A stretch of DNA of 64,000 nt from Clarkia xantiana subsp. parviflora (lineage: Eukaryota > Streptophyta > Magnoliopsida > Myrtales > Onagraceae), in NCBI GenBank assembly GCA_036873135.1, contig JAPTYO010000007.1, forward strand, positions 26,704,763-26,768,762, in the 5' to 3' direction. Below the pieces are notes generated by a model, which searched no databases, was not told where the DNA came from, and saw only the letters and a list, made by a program, of their open reading frames with translations. Made by a program: the position numbers and the translations under genes. Position 1 is the first letter of the stretch; each line of letters opens with the position of its first letter. Shown here in pieces: positions 37,772 to 49,255 of this stretch.

Positions 37772-38821
37772 GGGTCAATAACCTGGGTGAGGTCTGAAGT
37801 TTGGCCCTTGTGAATTTGAGAGGTCTGAAGTTTGAAATGGTGATAACAAGGTCTGAAGTTTCGACTTGTAGATAATAGAGGTCTCCGTTAGTTTTTTCCG
37901 TTAAAACTGACGGAAGTTGGTCATGTGCATTGCATGTGACCAGAAATAAAAAAAAATTCCAAAAATACCCTTCTTGCATCTCACATGATTCAATGAAAAG
38001 ACGAAAATGCCCTTAAGGCCACCACCCAACTCCAGCCACCACCACGGCTCCGGCCGGCCACTAACCAACTCCGGCGACCACCACTCTCTCCGGCGACCAC
38101 CACCCTCTCCGGCCGGCCACCACCCTCTCCGACGACCGCCACCACGGCCCCAATTGGGCCCAAATCGGAGCCACCGGCCCCGATTGGGCCCAAATCGGAG
38201 CCACAAAGCTCCGATCGGAGCTCGGTGGCTCCGATCGGAGCTATGTGGCTCCGATTTGGGGCCACAGAGCTCCGATTTGGAGCTCTGTGGCCCCAGATCG
38301 GAGCCACAGAGCTCCAAATCGGAGCTCTGTGGCTCCGATCTGGGGCCACAGAGCTCCGATCGGAGCCACCGAGCTCCGATCGGAGCTTTGTGGCTCCGAT
38401 TTGGGCCCAATCGGGGCCGGTGGCTCCGATTTGGGCCCAATTGAGGTCGTGGTGGCGGTCGTCGGAGAGGGTGGTGGCCGACCGGAGAGGGTGGTGGTCG
38501 CCGGAGAGAGTGGTGGTCGCCGGAGAGGGTGGTGGCCGGCCGGAGCCGTGGTGGTGATCGGAGTTGGGTTAGGTTTAAATTATGGACAAGGGTATTTTTG
38601 TCCTTTCATCTTTATATTAATTAAACTTTTTATTAATTCAAATATTACAAAAGGGTATTTTTGACATTTCACACGGTTCTGTTAAATTTGACAGAAAATT
38701 TGGACGGAAAACCTAAAAATCACAAAGTCCAAACTTCAGACCTCAGTTATCACCATTTCAATCTTCATACCTCTCAAATTAACAAGGGCCAAACTTCAGA
38801 CCTCTCCCAGGTTATTGACCC
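37772..38821. mobile_element. Mutator-like foldback element (GGTCTGAAG type), unit 3
   Basis: Long arms starting GGGTCAATAACCTGGG and ending CCCAGGTTATTGACCC. Each arm has repeated GGTCTGAAGTTT words. The core (38150-38420) is an array of palindromes around GCTCCGATCGGAGC alternating with GCCACAGAGCTCC/GGAGCTCTGTGGC. It sits at a different point from the unit 2 copy (left of the outer element), so it is an independent insertion. A clean 9-bp duplication is not visible. All long frames across it (both strands) are artefacts of the repeat. Confidence 0.8.
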
Positions 38822-38870
38822 TTTAAACTTTGTCTAGTTTGAATAGAAAAATATTTATGCGTATTATTTA

Positions 38871-39461
38871 CGGAATAGAACTTAAAAACTGTCTCAATTT
38901 TAACCCGAATATTAGTTTGGTGCATCAATTTTAAACTGTTGATATTTGATGTTCTAATTTTCAGTTTTGTTGCTATTTGGGTTTCCGTTAGATCTTGGGG
39001 TTAATTTTTACAGACTGAGTTGAAAATATTATTTTGCCCTTTTTTTAAGCCTCTGATTCCGACCACCCCACCTCTGATTTCGGCCACCCACCTCCGATTT
39101 CGGCCACGGCGGTGCAGCTTCAACTGGTTATGGTCGAGAGAGAAGAAGAAGAATGTGGTCGAAATCAGAGGTGGGTGGCTAGAATCGGTGGTGGTGGCCG
39201 GAATCGGTGTTGGTGGCCGAAATTGGAGGTGGATGGCCGGAATCGGTGGTGGTGGCCGGAATTGGAGGGGACTATTTTAGGAACTTTTAAAATTATTTAC
39301 TCACATGCTGGTCACGTGATCCCATTCCGTCCAATTTAACCCTAAAAATAGACGGAGACACCAAATAGCAACATATATGAGAATTAGGACAGTCTTTGTA
39401 AACTTCAGACGCCAAACTGACACATATGTCAACATTGTGACAATTTTTAGATTTTATTCCC
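38871..39461. mobile_element. outer Mutator-like TIR element (GGGAATAGAA type), unit 3
   Basis: Begins CGGAATAGAACTTAAAAACTG and ends TTTTTAGATTTTATTCCC. TATTATTTA precedes it (38862-38870) and TACTATTATTTA follows. At 591 bp it is the uninterrupted form of 20075-21456. The A/G-rich interior frames are repeat-derived. Confidence 0.8.
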
Positions 39462-39567
39462 TACTATTATTTATCCATTCATCACTTGATTGTGCATGAT
39501 GCTTTTTTTTTTTTTTTTTTTTTAAATCTTAACCATTATCGATATTATATAAGTGGGTAAAAAACGC

Positions 39568-42500
39568 CTACATCCTTTCCATAAAGGAAGGTAAGGCGGG
39601 GGCGAACCAGGATCCAATTACATCAGCCGTAGCTGCCAATGAAACAACCTCGTGCGCTAATCGTACTTGGGATCTAGAAACAGTCTTAATTGAAATTGCA
39701 ACAACAGTTAAAAGATATCTAATATCGTGAATGACCCCAAAAAGTGAAGGAACACAACATGTTGAAGAGGAGGTTATCTGTTTAAGTAAAGAGGTCGAAT
39801 CAGTGAACATGATGTGTGGACCCTGCCTCGATGAACGTGCCAACAATAACCCCGCTCTGCAAGCAAGTCCTTCAGCCAACAATGGATCATCCCTTAATGC
39901 CGAGATAATAGAGACGACTGAGATATCCCCGAACTCGTTTAGTAAAATCGCGCCTCCATATAAAGTACTACGGTGGACCCTGACGGCACCGTCACACAAA
40001 ATCGTGGGTCTGATATGTGACGGTGTGATAGTCCTCGCTATCAAGGAGGTCCTGCTGGAGGCGACCTGGGAGCCTGGAGAACGAGCAACATCAAAAGCGT
40101 TAAAATGATCTAAATGAGCGGAATTTATATAATATAGCACCGAGGACGCACTGGGGGGGTTTCCCCCTGAAAATGACAGTGTTCCTCTCTAACCAGATAC
40201 CCCACAGTATCAAACACTTTTGGGTCAACAGTTCACTCTCGGGTATTTGGATGGGAAGCAGAGTTCCTTCCTCAAAAAGCCAATAGAACACCGTTCTTGA
40301 CGATGTATTGGTTGGGTGTACACCTAAACTCGAACTAAACCAGACTCTAGCGGCGAAAGGACTGTTCCACATGACGTGATCCCAAGTCTCCTTTGCTTTA
40401 AGGCAAAGATGTCACTTAGGATTGAAAGAGGGAATTCATTTATGTAAGGCGGCCCCTAGAGGCAACCCGTTGTTGCAGCCCTTCCAGATGAACATTCGTA
40501 TCTTGGGGGTGAGCTTTGAATTCCATAGCTTCTTCCAAGGAGACGAATTGGCGATCGTTGGAGCTGATGACGAAGAACCCCGACTCTCGGCATCGAGAGT
40601 TGATGAAATGAAGTGATAACCTAATTTGACCGTATAAATGCCACTATCACTGTGGAGCCAAATGAACATGTCGCTCGTGTCGTAGAGAGGTAGTTGGACG
40701 AGGGATATTGCGGTCGATAGAACAATCGGTAGAAGATTTTCCAAGACATCCATTTTCCAACGCCCGTTGGTGATGAACTGGTCGACTTTGAGATGGATAG
40801 TGTTTACACTTGGGGTGATCCAGTTAGTGAGAAGTCCCATGTTTGGAACCCAAGGATCTGTCCAAAAGTTGATTGAGTGCCCATTTCCAACATGCCATCT
40901 GGCTCCCGAGAGAAGGAATCTTTGAAGTTTAATCAGGGTTTTCCAACCTGGGGAGTGGTAAGGTTGGGCTTTGGCGTTGAAGAAAGTGTGATTCCCTAGG
41001 TATTTTTCCTTGATGCATTTAACCCATAAAGAGTCTGTGTTTTCAAATAGCCGGAACGCTTGTTTCGCTAGGAGTGCTAGGTTGAAAGCCGACATGTATC
41101 GAAACCCTAATCCTCCCCTGTGTTTGGATTTGCACAGCTTGTCCCAAGCAATCTAGTGTATGCCCTTCTTGTCCGGTGCTGATTTCCACCAAAATTGACG
41201 AATAAGTTTGTTGAGATGGGGTGTTGTTTTACGGGAGAGATTTATGCAGGAAATGGTGTACGTTGGGATTGCGTTGGCTACCGACTTGATCAAGACCTCT
41301 CTTCCGGCCGGTGATAGCAATTTATTCATCCAGCCCTGGATTCTAGTTGTGGTCCGGTGAATGATCTTTTCCCCCATTTGTTTCTTCTGCTTGGCCCAAT
41401 CAGTGGGTAGGCCAAGATAGATTTCATCAGGGAGCATGTCCCTAACACCTAGGATTGCTGAGATCGTCGAGGCAACAGTTGAGGGTACGTTAGGGCTGAA
41501 GCGAATACTAGATTTGCAGTAGTTGATCAGTTGTCCAGAATCTGCCTGGTAAGAGTCTATTATAGCTTTGAGGTTTTGCGCGTATGTTGGAGATGCTTCT
41601 AGGAAGAGAAGGCTGCCTGTCATCCGCAAACAGGAGGTGTGAAAATTCCTGAGTGTGTTTGCCTGGCTTAATACCCCGTATGCGGCCATCCTGCTGTGCA
41701 CGGCTGAGCTCTTGGGATAACATTTGCGCAACTAGAATGAATAAGTACGGAGAGAGTGGATCTCCTTGCCTAAGACCTCTGGATAGTTTGAAGGGTGATG
41801 AAAGATTGCTCTCTGTGAGGATCCTGATTGAGGTCGTGGTTATGCATTCCATGATCCATGAGACAAACGTGTGTGGGAAGTGCATACTTTTGAGGATGTT
41901 TTGAAGAAAAGACCATTCAATCATATCATAGGCCTTACTCATATCTAGTTTAAGGGCGAAGAAACCCTTTCGACCTTTCCTCCTTTGCTTTATTGAATGC
42001 AAGATCTCCTGTGCTAGGAGGGTATTGTCTGATATGTGCCTCCCAGGAACAAATGCTGCCTGAAAGGGAGAAATCAGATCGGAAATGACAGCTCTGATGC
42101 GGTTTACTAGGATTTTGGCCAAGACTTTGTAAATCGTATTGCAGAGCCCAATTGGTCACCAGTCCTTTAATGTCCTGGGGTGGTCTACTTTCGGGATTAA
42201 GACGAGCGTTGTGTTGTTGGTCTCAGGAAGCAGTTTTCCAGAGGAGAAGAATTGGAGCACTGCCCGTCTTAGGTTACCCCTTGTTATGTCCGAGGTTTGT
42301 TGAAAGAAGGTAGGCGGGTAGCCGTCCGGACTAGGAGATTTTTCGGGGCCTTGTTGGGCAAGAGCTAGAGCTATCTCCGACTCATTTGGGTGTAAGCAGA
42401 AACCTTGTGCCATCTCAGGAAGAATGTGGAATGTGTTGTGAGTGATTGAGGTTGGTCGGTCAGAGATGGCCTGGGTTTGGAAAAGGCTTTTGTAGTAACA

Positions 42501-43685
42501 CACCACGTGTTCGACAATCTGGGGCGGAGAATCCAGGATAGTTCCGTCTTCTTTCTCAATGAAGTGAAGCGAGTTCCTTCTTCGTCTGGCGATGGCATAG
42601 GCATGGAAGAATTTAGTATTACGGTCTCCCGCTTGAAGCCACATTTGCCTGGACTTCTGCCTCCACATGACCTCCTGGTTGGTGTATAGATCCTGTAAAT
42701 GTTTCGCTGTCTGATACATTCTTGGGGGCATTTGAGCATTGAAGAGAGTTGAGTTTGGCCAGCGTTTGTTTGATTGATGTCTCCAGATGGCCAAATGTGG
42801 TTCGGTTCCACTTCCTCATATCCGTTTTAAGTACCTTCAACTTTTGACATAGCTGTGCTTGGTCATTGCCCGATGGAGTCCAGTTCCAAGAGCGTTTGAG
42901 GAAATCGAGGAATGCTGGGTGCCTTAGCCACATGGACTCGAAACGAAATGGTCTGTTTTTCCTTGGCAAGTTCACTTTGGGCAGACAGTTTAGTAGGATG
43001 GGGCAGTGATCTGATGCAATTGTTTCAAGGTGGCAATTGATAGCGAAAGGGAACAATAAGTGCCAGTCCGGGTTACACATTGCACGGTCTAGTCTCTCCC
43101 TGACCGTGTCAGGGGGTTCTCGTCTGTTAGTCAAGGAGAATTCCTTGCCCGTGTATCCCAGATCCATAAGGTTTGCCGAGTCCGACCATAGGTGAGCTTG
43201 CAGGATCCTTGAAGTGGAGGCGGGTATCCGCCATCTTTCTCGTGGTATGTCCATATCTCGTTAAAGTCGCCGATAGCCAACCACGGGCTCGAGTCATCTC
43301 TTGTTGACCTGTGAGATAGGAGAGAGTCCCAAAATTTGGGTCTATCTATTTTCTTTGATGGAACGTAGATGAAGGATCCTTCCCAGATGTAGGAGCCCCG
43401 TGCATGAGTTATTTCTGTATGAATAGCATTTTGGTTGGCATTGAGGACATGGATGAGCGCATGTTCATCCCACTCTAGAACGAGTTCGCCTCTGGTTTCC
43501 TCGAGATCGACGCAGAAGTAACTAGTAAGACCAGCCCTATCGGCCGCTAAGACTACGCTAGATATTTGACTCTTAACCTCAGAAATGAATACAATATTAG
43601 GTTTATGTATAGCTAATATGATCCTAATATGTTGCACTGTCAGGCGATTCCCCGCACCCTGACAGTTCCAAGCTAAGATTTTCAT
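39568..43685 (-). pseudogene. LINE ORF2: endonuclease - reverse transcriptase - RNase H
   Basis: Starts MKILAWNCQGAGN (43685). Endonuclease motifs: FISEVKS, WLAIGDFNEI, ERLDRAMCN and SDHCPIL, split by a frameshift near 43200. Reverse transcriptase: FALKLDMSKAYDMIEW, RGLRQGDPLSPYLFIL and LLFADD (near 41625). A frameshift follows FADD directly, and the chain continues as SLLFLEASPTYAQNL. Near 42156 the conserved DWRPIGLCN reads DW-stop-PIG, a CGA to TGA change. Then come a zf-RVT-like part (40100-41095) and an RNase H-like end (FTDSTSLLKQ ... RSQVRLAHEV) finishing at 39568. At least four frame breaks make it inactive. It would nick target DNA and copy its own RNA. Confidence 0.92.
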
Positions 43686-45636
43686 GGTGATTCCGGCAGG
43701 ACAAACAGTGTGCCCGCCGTACTTGCGTGGTCCAGAGTGTCAATATAATCACTTAAAGAGCAGTGAAAACAAAGACATTGATGCTGTAGTCTAGGTACCT
43801 CCTGGGTGTCGGGAAGTATGAGGTAACCTCGGCTGGCCAGCTGCTGGAAGGGCCTGCGTCCTACTGACATCCGGGTGGTAAGGCGCGGGATGTTCCAGCG
43901 TGTAGGTCTAGTCGGCGCCTGCGGGTTGAGGCTAATCCTCTTCTGGGGAGGCTGCTCCTCGTCATCCTCCTCCTCATCGTGCTGCATGGGCTCTTTCCCA
44001 GGGCGGCGACCAGGTAGTGCATCCTTGCTCGCCTGAGGGGGCTCGGCGTTCAAGTCCGGGCATGTGTGAGGTCCTTCGCCCGCCTGTGGGGGCTCGGGTG
44101 TCACCGCAATCTCGGAAACGTTCACATTCATCTCCATAGGAGTAGTGCCAGTCGGCTCAGATGAGTTTTGTATCTCCTTGCCGCCTGAGGGGGCTCGGGA
44201 TGGGTGGCCGATGCTGGTCCGCTGTCCTTGCCCTCCTGAGGGGGCTTAGACAAGATGTGCGCATGTAGCTCCTCAAGTGCCAGGTCAAACATGAAGTCGG
44301 GTAGAGGAGGGCATCTGATATGGTCACTCTGAGTGTGCTGGGATTGAAGTTGGGTGGCCAGGTTTGAGAGCGGGGATGGGGGTGGTGAAACTGCATGGAT
44401 GAGAAGTGTGTCCAGAATGAAACGGTTCAGGTCGTGGAGCTCCTGCCATCCAAAATAAGCTGATGGTTCGGGGAGAGGTGGTAAGGGGTGGTGGAAGGGG
44501 TCAGGTAGGTAGCTAGAGCTAGCTCCGGAGTGCAAAACTGGGGGTTCCCACAGCAGGGTTTGAGTCAAGGGCCAAGCGGGGTTCAACATCTGGTTTTGGT
44601 GGCCAAATTCGATGGGTTGGAATGTCGGTGTGTTGGGCTATATGGGTGGGTTAATGGGTATGCCGACAACGTATGAGAGGGGTGTCTGGGCCGCATTGAG
44701 TTGGGAAGTATGTAAGCTAATGATTGACGAGATAAGCTCACGGAGGAGGGTATCTGTGGTTGGAGTTGAATGGGTGGGGGAGTGTTGGGTGGGGGTGCTG
44801 GCGAGGAGCAGTTTCCGGGTTCCCTCCGAGCCCTGGGAGGTGGTTGTGGTGGTCGATGTCTTGGTCGTGATCCGCTACCTGGGGTACTGAGGCGAGCATC
44901 TGGGTTCCATCATTCCATGTTATCCAGTTCCAGAGCCCGCCCGAACCTTTGCTGTTGCTCGGCAAAAAGAGAACGCCCCCACTCCTGGTGATAGCGCGCA
45001 TTCCGGGATGGCTATTGACCCAATTGGTCATGCATTGCAATTGTTCCCGGGCAAGCTGCCGTGGGATATTGCAATCCCTTTCATGATGTCCAAAGCATCC
45101 GCAGGCATTGCAGGGCCAGCCATTTCTGTAGCGAATTGTCACCGGGCGGTCCGGGGGGCTGTTTTCCAGAAACATCCCTGGGACAGCCGGCCTGTCTAGG
45201 TCCATAGAGACCCTAACTCTAGGGTAAGCATCCTCCCATGGTCTTGCGAATGTGGTCTCAGTTTGGATTATCGGCCCTACCACAGAGGCAATCCATTCCA
45301 CAGTCTCGGGGTTAAACATAGATGGGGAATTTCCCTAATTTCGATCCAGCAGTGTATTTCCTCAACAGGAATAGATCTGGGGATCGCAAATTCTAGACAT
45401 TGTTGTATAACCAGTAGGGCCCCTTCTACATTAAAAGGAGAGTTTGCCAAGACTTCCCTAAGGTGGTCTATATGTTCAAAAACAAATGACCATTTGCGAT
45501 CCTCGCGGAAATCCGTTATAGGTGGTGTGGGAATTTTCCAGCGTTCAACAACGAAAATTTCGACTAGGTCATTTATGAATTTATTCGAAGATAATACCCT
45601 GCCCGCGAGAATTAAAGACCAATCAGTATTGTCCAT
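43682..45636 (-). pseudogene. LINE ORF1 (gag-like, DUF4283 plus CCHC zinc knuckle)
   Basis: Starts near MDNTDWSLILAGRVLSSNKF (45636), a DUF4283-type N terminus. It shifts frame near 45300, then has the zinc knuckle CNACGCFGHHERDC (about 45060). A long Pro/His-rich tail with two further frame changes (ends near 44738 and 44128) finishes LFVLPESP at 43682. Its TGA (43684-43682) overlaps the ORF2 ATG (43685-43683) as ATGA. The role would be RNA binding in the retrotransposition particle. Confidence 0.82.
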
Positions 45637-46656
45637 TACCTCTAAGTTGGCGGCAGAACAGAACCGGTCTGGTCAGTTGATGAAGCGCGGTCCGATCCAG
45701 TGGCGAGCGAGCGGTCTGGTTCAGTTTCCAAAACCCGGTCTGAGTCGGCTTGCTCCTTCCTGGCGTCAGTATGGGCTCTCGGGCTACGTTGGGCTTCTGG
45801 GTTCCTGGGGGACGGACGAGTTGCTGGGCCGGAGACGAAATGTTCCTGGGCTTGGTTGAGGATACGTGGTCCGTGAGGGAGAGCGCTGGGCCAGCGTAGG
45901 GATCGATGGGCCCTGCTTCGGGTTAGCTGTGCTGGGTATTGGGAGCCGTCGTCTCGGGGTGGTGTCAGCAGGGAGCTCCGGAGTCTGAATAGAAGCGCGT
46001 ATATGGCGTGAGGTTCACGCTCCGGGCGCGTGGGGGACGGAGGAGCGCGTGGGAGGCGCGTGTGAGAGTTTCTTGGGTGGAAACGACGATTACGAGTAAA
46101 ACTCTGGAAAATCCATGGGCTATGGGGGTTCTATCATGTGTGTGTGGGTGGGTGAACTGGTTGAGACGAAGGAGGCGGTGTGGGTGGTGATTTGCTTCGA
46201 CCGAAGTGAGGAGAAAGGGAGTGAGATGGGTAGAGAGCAGGGAGATGGTAACGGCTTGAATGAGGAGTGCGTGAGAATTTAAACTGGTCGGAGTTAATGT
46301 TGGAGAGGGTGGAGTTGCATAATGTCGTGAGCACAGCAGCAGGCGCAGGGATCCAAGCTCTGCCATGGACGTGACTGAGATCTCTCCAAAATCCATTGTG
46401 ATGATGGATATGGGAGTTAAGGCTCCACAGTGAAGGGGAAAGAGAGGGTGGGGAGTTAATAGTTGAGTGGACGTGGGGAGAAGGGGTGCCTGGGAAGGAA
46501 AATGGAAAAGCACTTGTCCGTTGAAACTGTGGCGGTGGTAGGTCGTCATTGTCTGTTTCCGGTGGCAACGTTGGTGTTTGGATTGGCATAGGTTTGTGCA
46601 GGAGAATGAGACTCATGATGTTGAATGATAATAAAATAATTCTTAAAGTTGATAAT

Positions 46657-47216
46657 TAGGGGCGACAATTCGTGCTAACGTGTGTCTTAATGACTGTGTC
46701 GTGTTAAATTTACTGAACACGAACATGCATGGAAAGCTTATTGTGTCACGTTTTACAAACACGAACACGACACGAATAGTGTGTGTTTGTGTCGTGCTAT
46801 CGTGTTGTGTAAGAATATACAGTTGTACATACTCTATACGAGATCTTTAAGCAAAAATTAAAATAATGAACTTCATGTATAAAAAAAACTATGAATTAAT
46901 ATGTAAGTATTCATATTTTAATAATATAGGGTTTATAAACACTAAAATTAAACCACTAATTGGAGTTTTTAAATGTAATAAATAATATTTGCTAAAATAT
47001 ACTTAAGAATTAGTCTTGGTAGTACAATTTTATCGTGCTATCATGCGTGTCGTGTTATGATACTCAAACACGAACATGACACAAAAGTTATACCGTGTTA
47101 ATCGTGTTCGTGCTACCGTGTTATCGTTTTGCCATATGCTAGCACGAACACAGTTTTTTTTCCGTGCGTTTTCGTATCGTGCTATCGTGCCGGGCTGCCA
47201 CAAATTGCCAGCCCTA
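46657..47216. mobile_element. CACGACACG-rich TIR element, unit 3
   Basis: Same element as 11280-11835 and 21545-22108. It starts TAGGGGCGACAATTCGTGC and ends AAATTGCCAGCCCTA. It lies directly downstream of the LINE insertion point. Confidence 0.65.
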
Positions 47217-47389
47217 TATAATAACAGTATAAATTTATATATCTATTCTATTATGATATTTATATAATAGTAAATAAATAAATTAGTGCTGCATTGGCAT
47301 GATGATAAGTATTTGTGACAAAAAACGAGAATTGTGAATTTTGACTCAAATAAAAAATATTTCTTTATATTATATATATATATACATGG

Positions 47390-49255
47390 CTAACCTTTTC
47401 GATCGTTCATTCCTAATTATATGCACTTTTCTACTCATATTTTTAGTATACATAATACATAGAACAATTTCACTTATATTCTTAAGTTTTAAAGTAGGTA
47501 CTAGTAGAAAATGAGAGACAACTGATAATCTAGCAAAAATGAAAAAATATTCATGATCAACACTTTATTTCTTATGAGTTGACTCGGTACAAGTGGAGAT
47601 TGGTCTAGATGTGAAGCAACCATACTACGGATGCTGCCCTCCGGATGGGCCCTTCCCAGAACCACCCGTGGGGAAAAAAAATCTAACAAACCAGGCATTC
47701 ATTGAGTGAGATTTTTCTTAACTGAAAATGTAACTGAATTGCATTTTTTTTTTAAATTAATATAATAGAACGACATATACGTTTTATAACATTAATTTGT
47801 TGCAATAATATAAATAATTTAGAAAATATAATATCATATGTCACCGTAAAACTCTTCATATTTAAAAACTCTTAATTATTATATTTAAAATTAAATAATA
47901 TTATAATAAATAAAATAAAATAATAATATGATTTTATTTAATGATATAAATTTTTCTAGTGTATTTTAAAATTGTACATTGACACGGCACAATAATAAAA
48001 ATCTGTAACCATAAACTCTAATTTTAAACGTCGGTTTTAATATTAACATCCTTTATATTTTAATTTAATCAAATAGAATTATATTTTTTAATTAGATTAG
48101 ATAAAATTGTACTAAGTAATAAATAACAATACATAAATAAATTAAACAAGAATAAAAGAAATTGTAACTCTACGACATGATGATGTCATGGTTGAAGAAA
48201 ATAATAATTTACCAAAAAGAAAATTAATCGAAGAAGTTGGCTTGTGTTTGAAAATCCATATTTTTTTTTCATTGTTGAAGATTCCATTTTAAATGAATTT
48301 GGGGATCTTCGAGGATTTAGCTGCACCACGATTCTCTCTCTCCCTCCCTCCCTCTCTCCCTCTCTCCCTCCATCATTTCTGGGTTTCATTGTTTTTGTCT
48401 GGTCCTGCTAATTCTCCAATAGCGCTTGGCAATGGCGTGATGCTTTCATGCCATTTCCGTTTCTCTGTCGAACCACACCTTCGCTTTTCACTTCCAAATT
48501 CGTCGTAATTGGAGCCAACTCGCGTGGTCATTGATACCCTCGCCACCTTCTGCTTTCGGGTATTATAAGATTTTCCATGTATCTAAGTTCTTAACGATTG
48601 CTTTATCTAGTTCTCTACTTAATATACGTAACAAGCAAATGTGTTTGTGATGTATTATTATTGATTTTCTATTTTTTCTTTACACAAAATTTGCTGAAAC
48701 TTGCAAATGTCTAATTTATATTTATAAACGTGTTAAGCATTTGTAAGTGGTCAATTTCATTTTTTGAGGTTTGTTCGATATGAGGATAAATTGCATTTCA
48801 CAACTGTTGGGAATAATTTGGATAAAATGTTGTTATGGAATTAATGTAAGAGCAACCATGTTCAAAGAATTATTGCTTCTTTGTTGAAATGCCCTGTTGT
48901 CATAATCACGATATCATATTGTAGAACCTCTTTAATGTTTCTGATGATTCCCAAGCAGTAATATGCGTGATGTCGATTTCAAATAATAGCTCTATGATCT
49001 ATCCATACTAATATAGCTCATGTATGCTTTGGGTTGGTTTTTCTTAAGAACATACCATTTCCATTATGCTTAGTAGAATCTGCATTGATGTTTAATATAT
49101 CTTTTTGTTTTTCCTAATATGTGCAGCTTTGGTTGGTTCTCTAAGCCGAATAATATCTAGATCTTAAGACATTTTCCAAATGATATTTGAGTGGTTATCA
49201 TTCTACGTTTCTGCCTTGGATACTTGTGGACAGTTTCCACTTATAGTAGACAGAG
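47390..49255 (+). promoter_or_regulatory. upstream and 5' UTR region of the intact OSCA gene
   Basis: Contains an AT-rich upstream part and an expanded CT tract (CTCTCTCTCCCTCCC, 48335-48371) likely within the leader. A probable 5'-UTR intron ends at GTGCAG about 130 bp before the ATG, followed by CTTTGGTTGGTTCTC. The transcription start cannot be fixed. Confidence 0.45.

Larger units (their letters stand above)
39503..46620 (-). mobile_element. L1-type LINE retrotransposon, near full length, degenerate
   Basis: Inserted in the unit 3 spacer; the homologous sequence of units 1 and 2 is interrupted at about 39501 and resumes at 46621. The poly-A tail is the T21 run at 39503-39523 on the plus strand. 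The candidate short target duplication CATGATG (39495-39501 and 46614-46620) is only 7 bp. Minus-strand order is proline-rich 5' region, ORF1 (DUF4283 and CCHC knuckle), ORF2 (endonuclease, reverse transcriptase, zf-RVT, RNase H). Several frameshifts and stops show it is not mobile. Confidence 0.92.

Noticed and set aside
46134..46616. 160-codon proline-rich minus-strand frame and the overlapping 194-codon frame at 45965-46549
   Set aside because: They lie in the LINE 5' region upstream of ORF1 and overlap each other in different frames; low-complexity composition explains them.
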